This document shows, piece by piece, positions 1 through 5,144 of a DNA stretch of 5,273 nt. A program made the position numbers and the translations under genes. Each line of letters begins with the position of its first letter. The first letter of the stretch is position 1. Under the pieces are notes generated by a model. The model worked only from the letters and a program-made list of their open reading frames with translations. It was not told where the DNA came from and searched no databases. The stretch spans positions 1 to 5,273 of the forward strand of contig CAYRWY010000414.1 in NCBI GenBank assembly GCA_964427955.1, given 5' to 3'. The stretch is from JACRBK01 sp964427955. Its GTDB lineage: Bacteria; Chloroflexota; Anaerolineae; Aggregatilineales; Aggregatilineaceae.

Positions 1-86
1 ACGCTGGCGAGCAGCACGAAGATCGCCAGGATGGCGATTAGAGCGAAATGCGACGGACGGTGGATGGGCAGATGTTCTCGTTTCAC
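1..86 (-). CDS. N-terminus of a divergent membrane-anchored or secreted protein (partial)
   Basis: Reading leftward from a GTG at 86-84, an open frame runs off the window edge after 28 codons. The peptide begins MKREHLPIHRPSHF and continues into an uninterrupted hydrophobic stretch (about residues 14-27, ALIAILAIFVLLA). A basic start followed by one hydrophobic segment is the usual layout of a signal peptide or N-terminal membrane anchor, which is the main reason to believe this is a real gene. No good Shine-Dalgarno sequence precedes the GTG, and the frame stays open upstream, so the true start could be further right. The gene would be transcribed away from the tetR gene, with roughly 200 bp between them. 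The family cannot be told from this fragment, and any link to the efflux locus is unproven. Confidence 0.45.
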   Translation of the reverse strand, partial: MKREHLPIHRPSHFALIAILAIFVLLAS

Positions 87-163
87 GGTGGACGAGTGTA
101 CCGGATGCGTCTCCGCTTTGCCAGGGCGAGTACCCCGCGCCCGCCTGACAAAAAAAGAACCTG

Positions 164-201
164 CACCACAGAGCGCTGTGTCCTCCGTGTCCTCTGTGGT
201 G
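164..201. repeat. GTGTCCTCY tandem/inverted intergenic repeat
   Basis: Two 10-bp arms, CACCACAGAG (164-173) and CTCTGTGGTG (192-201), are perfect reverse complements. Between them lie two tandem 9-bp units of the form GTGTCCTCY (178-186 and 187-195). A shorter alternative hairpin (CACAG 167-171 with CTGTG 176-180) uses the same bases. On the minus strand it reads as the 'CACCACAGAGGACAC' type of intergenic repeat that I recall from many unrelated bacterial genomes. It sits just upstream of the tetR promoter. No function can be assigned. Confidence 0.65.
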
Positions 202-220
202 AAACTGCATTTTCTTGGCC

Positions 221-249
221 TTGACACCCCGGCGGGATTGCACTAGAAT
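221..249 (+). promoter_or_regulatory. sigma-70 type promoter of the tetR-oxidoreductase operon
   Basis: A perfect -35 hexamer TTGACA (221-226) is separated by exactly 17 bp from TAGAAT (244-249), one base off the consensus -10. Transcription should start near 256, which leaves a leader of about 32 nt before the ATG at 288. The operator at 254-271 covers the predicted start site, so a bound repressor would block initiation. Confidence 0.8.
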
Positions 250-253
250 GATG

Positions 254-271
254 TTAGTGAACGTTCGTTAA
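254..271. promoter_or_regulatory. TetR-type operator, copy 1 (autoregulatory site)
   Basis: TTAGTGAACGTTCGTTAA is an imperfect 18-bp palindrome: 14 of 18 positions are symmetric, with core GAACGTTC and outer TTA/TAA arms. This is a typical size and shape for TetR-family operators. It lies 4 bp after the -10 hexamer and spans the predicted transcription start. A second copy matching 15 of 18 bases lies before the first pump gene (1473-1490). The neighbouring TetR protein is the obvious ligand, but binding is inferred. Confidence 0.75.
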
Positions 272-287
272 GTGAAGCTGGTCAAGC

Positions 288-863
288 ATGGCTGATCGAG
301 TCAACCGCCGCGAGATCATGATCGACGTGGCCGCGCGGCTGTTCATGGAACACGGCTACACCGCGACGTCTGTCCGTCAGATCGCCGAAGAAGTGGGCTG
401 CACCGAAGCGGCGCTCTACTACCACTTCAAAGACGGCAAGCGCGAGCTGCTCAAAGTCGTCGTGGAAGAGAACATGCCCGACCTGCTGGGCGTGGTCCGG
501 CAGTGCCAGGGCGCGACCTCGCTGCGCGATCTGATTCTGCGGTTTGGGGCGGGCATGGCGGGCGAGGCGCAGCGTTTGCAGGGTAACCGGCTGCGCTGGG
601 TGATCGCGGAATTCCCGAAGTTCGGCCCGGAGGAACGGCGCGTTATCCACGAGCGGGCGATGGAGTTTCACGACGGGCTGATCGCGCTCGTGCGGCAGTT
701 CTTGACCAACGAAGACGACGCCCAGCAGCTCACCTGGATGCTCATTTTTCTCGTCTTCGGCTACGGGCAGATGATGATCAACATGGATTTGCAGGCCGTT
801 TTCACCTTTGACGTCCCTCATTTTGTCGAAGAGATGGCCGCGTGGCTGGCCGACCGGCTCTAG
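288..863 (+). CDS. TetR/AcrR-family transcriptional repressor
   Basis: The 191-residue protein has the standard TetR length and layout. The N-terminal helix-turn-helix domain covers about residues 8-55. It includes the AARLFMEHGY segment, the turn region SVRQIAEEVGCTEAAL (28-43) and the recognition-helix signature LYYHF (43-47), followed by KDGKRELL where many relatives have a K-S/N-K-E-L type sequence. The remainder (about 56-191) is a helical ligand-binding and dimerisation domain. As usual it is variable, so the ligand cannot be read. A promoter and palindromic operator sit directly upstream, arguing for autorepression. The ATG at 288 starts the conserved domain at the right distance, although no clear Shine-Dalgarno precedes it; the ATGs at 249 and 252 are not usable starts. 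It is followed after 13 bp by the oxidoreductase gene. It probably controls that gene and the first efflux pump (inference from shared operators). Confidence 0.92.
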   Translation: MADRVNRREIMIDVAARLFMEHGYTATSVRQIAEEVGCTEAALYYHFKDGKRELLKVVVEENMPDLLGVVRQCQGATSLRDLILRFGAGMAGEAQRLQGNRLRWVIAEFPKFGPEERRVIHERAMEFHDGLIALVRQFLTNEDDAQQLTWMLIFLVFGYGQMMINMDLQAVFTFDVPHFVEEMAAWLADRL

Positions 864-876
864 GAGCGGAATCACG

Positions 877-1440
877 ATGCACGTCATGGTCACCCTCGAT
901 CACCCCTGGCCGCAGAGCTTCAACCACGCCATCCTGAACACGGTCGTCACCGCGCTGCGGGCGAGCGATCACACCGTCGATGTGCTCGATCTGCACCGCG
1001 AGGACTTCGATCCGGTGTTGCACGAGGCGGAACTGGCCGTCTACAAGACCGGGAAATATCTCGATCCCAAGGTGGGCGACTACCAGCGCCGCATCTACCA
1101 GTCCGATCACCTCGTCTACATCTTCCCGGTATGGTGGGAAGTGATGCCCGCGCTGCTCAAAGGTTTTTTCGACAAAGTTTTCCTGCCGGAGTGGGCCTTT
1201 GCCGAGGCGACGGCGGCCCCGCTGCTGACCCATATCCGGGGCGCGACGGTCATCACGACGATGGGCGCGCCGCACCCGGTCTATACCTCGGTCGAGGCGG
1301 TTTTGTGCAAGGGGATTCTTAGCTTATGCGGGGTGCAGCGGACGCGCTGGCTGAATTTGTGTGAAGTCGGGGCGATCGTGCCGCCGCAGCGCCAGGCGTG
1401 GCTGGCCGAGATCGACGACTATTTCCGCCGCTTGACCTGA
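877..1440 (+). CDS. Flavodoxin-fold NAD(P)H oxidoreductase (quinone reductase/KefF-like family)
   Basis: The 187-residue protein matches the Flavodoxin_2 family (NAD(P)H:quinone oxidoreductase, MdaB, KefF and YwrO relatives). The key evidence is the block FPVWWEVMPALLKGFFDKV (83-101), equivalent to the family's 'FP.WW..P..LKG..DRV' flavin-site signature. Also typical are the N-terminal HPWPQSFN loop (9-16), where the flavin phosphate would bind, and TTMGAPHPVY (127-136), resembling the 'T.G.....Y' loop near the isoalloxazine ring. Such enzymes are soluble flavoproteins that pass two electrons from NAD(P)H to quinones or related electrophiles, avoiding semiquinone radicals. AGGAG (862-866) overlaps the tetR stop codon and is 10 bp before the ATG at 877, supporting this start; an in-frame ATG at 886 is possible but would lose strand residues. 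It is co-transcribed with tetR. The exact substrate is unknown. A KefF-like regulatory role is less likely because no KefC channel is in view. Confidence 0.88.
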   Translation: MHVMVTLDHPWPQSFNHAILNTVVTALRASDHTVDVLDLHREDFDPVLHEAELAVYKTGKYLDPKVGDYQRRIYQSDHLVYIFPVWWEVMPALLKGFFDKVFLPEWAFAEATAAPLLTHIRGATVITTMGAPHPVYTSVEAVLCKGILSLCGVQRTRWLNLCEVGAIVPPQRQAWLAEIDDYFRRLT

Positions 1441-1461
1441 GCGGCACCTTTCTCTTTTTTT
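1427..1461 (+). terminator. weak intrinsic terminator candidate after the oxidoreductase gene
   Basis: GCCGCT (1427-1432) pairs with AGCGGC (1440-1445) around a 7-nt loop, and a T-rich tract follows with seven T at 1455-1461. The stem is only 6 bp, overlaps the stop codon, and is separated from the T run by several bases. Termination would be partial at best, so read-through into the first pump gene is likely. Confidence 0.35.
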
Positions 1462-1472
1462 GCCACTCACAC

Positions 1473-1490
1473 TTAGTGAGCGTTAGCTAA
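1473..1490. promoter_or_regulatory. TetR-type operator, copy 2 (before the first pump)
   Basis: TTAGTGAGCGTTAGCTAA matches the operator at 254-271 in 15 of 18 positions and is itself palindromic at 12 of 18. It ends 37 bp before the ATG of the first exporter gene. Because it matches the tetR operator and stands alone in a short intergenic gap, it is most likely a second binding site for the same repressor. The promoter it controls is not clear: TTGCCA (1460-1465) could be a -35, but no convincing -10 lies at the right distance. Confidence 0.72.
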
Positions 1491-1513
1491 GATATGGCTG
1501 TCACGGGAGAAAC

Positions 1514-1519
1514 AAGGAG
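1514..1519 (+). promoter_or_regulatory. ribosome binding site that fixes the start of pump 1
   Basis: AAGGAG lies 8 nt before the ATG at 1528. A longer reading from a GTG at 1519 would place its start codon on the last base of this site. The two neighbouring paralogues also use an ATG-led N-terminus of similar length, which supports 1528. Confidence 0.75.
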
Positions 1520-1527
1520 TGAAGAGG

Positions 1528-3117
1528 ATGCCAATCACAGGACAGAAGAATCGCTGGTTGGGGCTGCTCGCCATCTGTATTTCGCTGCTGGTCATCAGCC
1601 TGGATAATACCGTCGTGTACGTCGCGCTGCCGTCGATCTCGAAGAAGCTGGGGGCGAGCGCCAGCGAATTACAGTGGATCGTGGATGCCTACGTGCTGGT
1701 GTTTGCCGCGCTGCTGCTGACGATGGGATCGATCAGCGATAGGGTGGGGCGCAAACGCGCGCTGCAATTCGGGATCGCCTGGTTCGGTGTGTTTTCGCTG
1801 GGCGCGGCGCTGTCCAATTCGACCGGGCTGCTGATCGCCATGCGGGCGCTGCTCGGCATCGGCGGCGCGATCATCATGCCCTCGACGCTCTCGCTGATTA
1901 CGTCCAGTTTTCTCGATAGCAGAGAGCGCGCGCAGGCGATTGCCATCTGGGCCGCGATCTTCGGGCTGGGCGTCGGCGTCGGTCCGGCCATCGGGGGCTG
2001 GCTGATCGAGCGTTATGACTGGAGCGCGGTCTTTTATATCAACCTGCCGATCACCCTGTTGGCGTTGGTGGTCGGCCAGTTCACCCTGGACGAGTCGCGC
2101 GACGAGCACGCCCCGGCGCCCGATCTTCCTGGCGCGCTGCTCTCGATCACCGGACTGTTTGCGCTGATCTACGGCATCATCGAGGCCGGGCAGGACGGCT
2201 GGACGGCGGATCACGTCCTGGCGGCTTTTGGCGCGGCGACCGTGCTGTTGGTAGCGTTTGCCTGGTGGGAAAACCGGGTGGTGAATGCCATGCTGCCGCT
2301 GCGCTTTTTCAGGAACATGTCGTTTACCGGGGCGAATATCGCCATGACGCTGGTCATGTTCAGCATGTTCGGCTCGAACTTCTTTATCAGCCAGTATTTC
2401 CAGTCGGTGCAGGGCTACGGCGCGTTTGAAACCGGGCTGCGTATTCTGCCGATGGCGCTGGTGATCATGGTAGCGGCAGGGGCGTCGGCCCGAGTCGCGC
2501 GGCGGCTGGGGACCAAGCTGACTGTCGGCCTGGGGATTTTGTTGGCCGGGTGCGGCCTGCTCTACATGTCCCTGGTGTATACGGTGGGATCGTCCTATCC
2601 CACTGTCTTTGGTGGGATGGCGCTGCTGGCGTTGGGTATGGGCACCGCCATGAGTCCCGCGACGAATTCGATCATGGGATCGGTCCCGGCCAGCAAGGCC
2701 GGGGTCGGATCGGCGATGAACGATACGACCCGCATGGTGGGCGGGGCGCTGGGCGTGGCGGTGCTGGGCACGATCATGAACCATACCTATCTTGACCGGG
2801 TCGATACGCTGGCGAGCAAGCTGCCGCCCCAGGTTCCCGCGCCGGTGCTCAAGGCCGTCGAAAGCAGCATTCAGGGCGCGCACATCGCCGCGGGCAACGT
2901 TCCGATCCCGGAGGCCGCGCGGCTCATCGTGGATACCGCCAACCGGGCCTTCGTCTCCGGCATGACCGATGCGCTGCTGGTCGGGGCCGTCATCATGGGG
3001 GTCGCGTCGCTGGCCGCCCTGCTGATTCTGCCCGCCCAGGTGATCCCCACGCCCGAAGATGAGGAGATCGCCCCGTCCGTAGGGGCCGAGGCGTCGCAGC
3101 CCGCGCTGGGAGATTAG
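1528..3117 (+). CDS. DHA2-family (EmrB/QacA type) MFS drug exporter, pump 1
   Basis: The 529-residue protein is an integral membrane H+-coupled multidrug exporter of the 14-helix DHA2 group. Hallmarks in order are LDNTVVYVALP in helix 1 (25-35, DHA2 motif D1), motif A GSISDRVGRKR between helices 2 and 3 (67-77), motif B RALLGIGGA with R106 in helix 4, and motif C GLGVGVGPAIGG (146-157) in helix 5, the antiporter signature. Length and hydrophobic pattern fit 14 helices. A 58-residue, probably extracytoplasmic, loop (about 418-475) precedes the last helix, and the C-terminal tail is acidic and cytoplasmic. The residue before VALP in motif D1 is Tyr31, where both paralogues and most family members have Asn. 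The gene starts 87 bp after the oxidoreductase gene and has a TetR-type operator just upstream, so it is probably the pump induced with the reductase. No EmrA-like adaptor gene is visible. Substrate unknown. Confidence 0.93.
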   Translation: MPITGQKNRWLGLLAICISLLVISLDNTVVYVALPSISKKLGASASELQWIVDAYVLVFAALLLTMGSISDRVGRKRALQFGIAWFGVFSLGAALSNSTGLLIAMRALLGIGGAIIMPSTLSLITSSFLDSRERAQAIAIWAAIFGLGVGVGPAIGGWLIERYDWSAVFYINLPITLLALVVGQFTLDESRDEHAPAPDLPGALLSITGLFALIYGIIEAGQDGWTADHVLAAFGAATVLLVAFAWWENRVVNAMLPLRFFRNMSFTGANIAMTLVMFSMFGSNFFISQYFQSVQGYGAFETGLRILPMALVIMVAAGASARVARRLGTKLTVGLGILLAGCGLLYMSLVYTVGSSYPTVFGGMALLALGMGTAMSPATNSIMGSVPASKAGVGSAMNDTTRMVGGALGVAVLGTIMNHTYLDRVDTLASKLPPQVPAPVLKAVESSIQGAHIAAGNVPIPEAARLIVDTANRAFVSGMTDALLVGAVIMGVASLAALLILPAQVIPTPEDEEIAPSVGAEASQPALGD

Positions 3118-3157
3118 TGATCCTTGCAGGGATAAGTAAACGTTTTCATTTCAGCCA

Positions 3158-3245
3158 GGGCGCGGCCAGCAGCGCCCCAACCCCAACCTTTCCACCGTGC
3201 CGCTCCCCCTCGCCACCGCGTGGAGAGGGGGCCGGGGGGTGAGGT
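3158..3245. repeat. hairpin-rich GC intergenic repeat
   Basis: Two hairpins lie in tandem. GGGCGC (3158-3163) pairs with GCGCCC (3172-3177). CCCCCTC-g-CCAC (3205-3216) pairs with GTGG-a-GAGGGGG (3220-3231): 11 pairs around one mismatch with a 3-nt loop. A G-rich tail, ccggggggtgagg, follows. On the minus strand this reads 'CCTCACCCCCCGGCCCCCTCTCC', resembling a family of high-copy intergenic palindromes I recall from several GC-rich phyla. It has no coding content and begins about 40 bp after the pump 1 stop. It may be a non-autonomous mobile or REP-like element (inference). Confidence 0.55.
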
Positions 3246-3249
3246 AAAG

Positions 3250-3267
3250 CTTACAGATCAATGTAAG
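3250..3267. promoter_or_regulatory. operator-like perfect palindrome CTTACA-N6-TGTAAG
   Basis: CTTACA (3250-3255) and TGTAAG (3262-3267) are perfect 6-bp inverted arms separated by GATCAA. The size suits a dimeric regulator, but the site is unlike the two TetR operators and lies upstream of a terminator, so its role is uncertain. GATCA also recurs at 3268-3272 and 3276-3280. Confidence 0.3.
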
Positions 3268-3280
3268 GATCAGTAGATCA

Positions 3281-3297
3281 CCCTGGCCCGGCCAGGG
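3281..3297 (+). other. GC stem-loop upstream of the pump 1 terminator
   Basis: CCCTGGC (3281-3287) pairs with GCCAGGG (3291-3297) around a 3-nt loop. A shifted alternative, TGGCCC (3284-3289) with GGGCCA (3295-3300), is also possible. Its CAGGGC sequence recurs in the terminator stem just downstream. Confidence 0.45.
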
Positions 3298-3324
3298 CCA
3301 TCTGTCAAGACCGAGTCTGTTTAG

Positions 3325-3352
3325 AGCAGGGCTATTCCGCCCTGCTTTTTTT
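3325..3352 (+). terminator. strong intrinsic terminator between pumps 1 and 2
   Basis: AGCAGGGC (3325-3332) pairs perfectly with GCCCTGCT (3339-3346) around a 6-nt loop, TATTCC, followed by a run of seven T (3346-3352). It lies 208 bp after the pump 1 stop and 94 bp before the pump 2 start. It separates the two transcripts and implies that pump 2 has its own promoter or a regulated leader. Confidence 0.9.
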
Positions 3353-3419
3353 GGTTCGATTTCCTATAGGCTTTTGCAGATCGAATCGCTTAATATTGAA
3401 TACTGTGTTTTGAGAAATT
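3353..3419 (+). promoter_or_regulatory. probable promoter region of pump 2 (elements unresolved)
   Basis: This AT-rich stretch lies between the terminator and the leader hairpin of pump 2 and should carry its promoter. TAATAT (3391-3396) and AATACT (3399-3404) are possible -10 elements and TTGCAG (3374-3379) a possible -35, but none pair at good spacing. TTCGAT (3355-3360) and ATCGAA (3380-3385) form an inverted repeat. No copy of the TetR operator is seen. Confidence 0.35.
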
Positions 3420-3439
3420 CCAACGCAGTTGGTAAGGAG
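3420..3439 (+). promoter_or_regulatory. leader hairpin plus ribosome binding site of pump 2
   Basis: CCAAC (3420-3424) and GTTGG (3428-3432) form a small stem. One base later comes AAGGAG (3434-3439), 7 nt before the ATG at 3447. This strong site selects 3447 over an in-frame TTG at 3429, which lies inside the hairpin. Confidence 0.6.
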
Positions 3440-3446
3440 CTACAAC

Positions 3447-5015
3447 ATGAGCCAGCGGTCTCGTAATCCCTGGATTGGTCTGATTTTCATCTGCATCTCG
3501 CTGATGGTGATCAGCCTGGACAACACGGTGCTCAACGTCGCCCTCCCGGCGATTTCCCGTGGTCTGGGCGCGAGCGCCAGCGAATTGCAGTGGATCGTCG
3601 ATGCGTACATTCTGGTCTTTGCCGCCATGCTGCTCACGATGGGAGCAGTCGGAGATCGCCTGGGTCGTAAGCGTGCTCTTCAGTTCGGCGTCGCCTGGTT
3701 TGGCGTTTTTTCGTTGGTGGCCGCGCTGTCGAAGTCGGTCGAAGTGCTCGTCGCGGCGCGCGCCCTGCTGGGGATCGGCGGCGCGACCATCATGCCTGCC
3801 ACCCTCTCATTGATCACGTCTTCGTTCCCCAACCCGAAGCAGCGTGCCCAGGCGATTGCCATCTGGGCCGCGATCTTCGGCCTGGGGCTGGGCGTGGGGC
3901 CTTTGCTCGGCGGCTTTCTGCTGGAACACTTCGCATGGAGTTCGGTGTTCTTCGTCAACCTCCCGGTCGCCGCGACGGCCCTGATCGGTGGCCAGTTGTT
4001 CCTCACCGAATCGCGCGATGAACGGGCGCCGTCACCCGATTTTCCCGGCGTGGTGCTGTCGATCACGGGGCTGTTCGCCCTGGTGTATGGCATCATTCAG
4101 GCGGGCGTCGATGGCTGGGGCGCTTCGCACGTGCTGATCGCCTTCGGCTCTGCCGCCGTGCTGTTGGGCGCCTTCTTCTGGTGGGAAAACCGCGCGCCGA
4201 ATGCCATGCTGCCGATGTACCTCTTCAAGAATATGTCGTTCACCGGCGCGAATGTCGCCATGACGATGATGATGTTCGGCATGTTCGGCGCAACCTTCTT
4301 CTTCAGCCAGTTCTTCCAGTCGGTACAGAAGTACACCGCGCTGGAGGCCGGTATCCGCATGTTCCCGATGTCGATGGTGATCATGATCGCCGCCAGCAAC
4401 TCGGCGCGGCTCGCCGACCGGCTGGGGACCAAGCTTGCAGTCGGGATCGGCTTCATGGTCGCCGCCAGCGGCATGTTCTACCTGTCGCAGTTTTCGAGCG
4501 CGGGGGCGTCCTATCTCACCATGCTGCTCGGCCTGGTGATCATGGGCGCGGGCATGGGCATGGCGATGAGTCCGGCCACTAACTCGATCATGGGATCGGT
4601 CCCCGCACGCAAGGCCGGGGTAGGGTCCGCCATGAACGATACCACCCGCCAGATCGGCGGGGCGCTGGGCATCGCCGTGCTGGGCACGCTGATGAACCAC
4701 CGCTATCTGCATGAGGTGGTGCCGCTGAAAGAGAGCGTGCCTGCGCAGGCGTACGCCGCCGTGAGCAACAGCATCCAGGGCGCGCACGCCGTGGCGGGCC
4801 AGATCGGCGGTCCGGCGGCGCAGTCGATCATCCACGTGGCCGACCGGGCCTTCGTCTCCGGCATGACCGAAGCCATGCTGATCGCGTCGGTCATCATGGC
4901 CGGGGCGGCGCTGTTCGTGTTCGCGGTGCTGCCCGCCGAGACGCGCTGCATCGAAGAAGAGTGCCAGGAGCAGCCGGAACCGGTGGGCCTGGTCGCGCCC
5001 GCGCTGGGCGACTGA
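3447..5015 (+). CDS. DHA2-family (EmrB/QacA type) MFS drug exporter, pump 2
   Basis: The 522-residue protein is a close paralogue of pump 1: over the 73 residues from Trp9 to the end of motif A I count 58 identities. It carries the same DHA2 marks: LDNTVLNVALP (24-34), motif A GAVGDRLGRKR (66-76), motif B RALLGIGGA with R105, and motif C GLGLGVGPLLGG (145-156). It should be a 14-helix H+-driven exporter in the cytoplasmic membrane. The loop before the last helix (about 417-469) is 5 residues shorter than in pump 1 and clearly diverged. The acidic C-terminal tail differs too, yet both proteins end in PALGD. The start at 3447 is backed by AAGGAG. It is flanked by strong terminators on both sides, so it is probably monocistronic. 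No operator like the two upstream of tetR and pump 1 is seen. Substrate unknown. Confidence 0.93.
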   Translation: MSQRSRNPWIGLIFICISLMVISLDNTVLNVALPAISRGLGASASELQWIVDAYILVFAAMLLTMGAVGDRLGRKRALQFGVAWFGVFSLVAALSKSVEVLVAARALLGIGGATIMPATLSLITSSFPNPKQRAQAIAIWAAIFGLGLGVGPLLGGFLLEHFAWSSVFFVNLPVAATALIGGQLFLTESRDERAPSPDFPGVVLSITGLFALVYGIIQAGVDGWGASHVLIAFGSAAVLLGAFFWWENRAPNAMLPMYLFKNMSFTGANVAMTMMMFGMFGATFFFSQFFQSVQKYTALEAGIRMFPMSMVIMIAASNSARLADRLGTKLAVGIGFMVAASGMFYLSQFSSAGASYLTMLLGLVIMGAGMGMAMSPATNSIMGSVPARKAGVGSAMNDTTRQIGGALGIAVLGTLMNHRYLHEVVPLKESVPAQAYAAVSNSIQGAHAVAGQIGGPAAQSIIHVADRAFVSGMTEAMLIASVIMAGAALFVFAVLPAETRCIEEECQEQPEPVGLVAPALGD

Positions 5016-5045
5016 CGCTCGCGCCGCGCTTAAGGAGCACTCAAG

Positions 5046-5075
5046 AAGGACAGGTCACCGGCCTGTCCTTTTTTT
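5046..5075 (+). terminator. strong intrinsic terminator after pump 2
   Basis: AAGGACAGG (5046-5054) pairs perfectly with CCTGTCCTT (5062-5070) around a 7-nt loop. Seven T (5069-5075) follow, and a second T-rich run comes soon after. It lies 30 bp past the pump 2 stop codon. Confidence 0.92.
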
Positions 5076-5091
5076 ATTGTTTTTTTGTAGC

Positions 5092-5118
5092 TGGACTCTG
5101 TAAGACGTTTAGTATAAT
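5092..5118 (+). promoter_or_regulatory. probable sigma-70 type promoter of pump 3
   Basis: A perfect TATAAT (5113-5118) sits in an AT-rich stretch after the terminator. The best -35 is TGGACT (5092-5097, 4 of 6 bases), with a short 15-bp spacer. Transcription would start near 5125, giving a leader of about 45 nt. No TetR-type operator like those at 254 and 1473 is visible. Confidence 0.55.
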
Positions 5119-5144
5119 ATTTATGAAGTTAATCTGTAAAATAG

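Noticed and set aside
31..246. Plus-strand open frame of 71 codons before tetR
   Set aside because: It has no ribosome binding site, runs through the repeat and into the tetR promoter, and its sequence is low in recognisable protein character.
282..893. Long minus-strand open frame opposite tetR
   Set aside because: It is the antisense shadow of the well-supported TetR gene, rich in His/Arg/Gln as expected from GC-rich antisense frames.
1460..1493. Promoter for pump 1 formed by TTGCCA (1460-1465) and TAAGAT (1488-1493)
   Set aside because: The spacing is 22 bp, too long for a normal sigma-70 promoter, so I did not annotate it.
1519..1527. GTG start at 1519 for pump 1
   Set aside because: The start overlaps the AAGGAG that is ideally spaced for the ATG at 1528, and the paralogues support the shorter N-terminus.
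1669..2883. 404-codon minus-strand open frame opposite pump 1
   Set aside because: Despite its length it is low-complexity Arg/His/Gln-rich and hydrophilic. It mirrors the codon pattern of the pump gene, and a similar shadow occurs opposite pump 2 (4032-4835).
3429..3446. TTG start at 3429 for pump 2
   Set aside because: It lies within the leader hairpin before AAGGAG; the ATG at 3447 is 7 nt after that site and aligns with pumps 1 and 3.
3118..3446. Riboswitch or small RNA gene in the pump 1-pump 2 spacer
   Set aside because: Hairpins are present, but I recognise no known riboswitch core, T-box or tRNA-like fold; the structures are explained by a repeat and a terminator.
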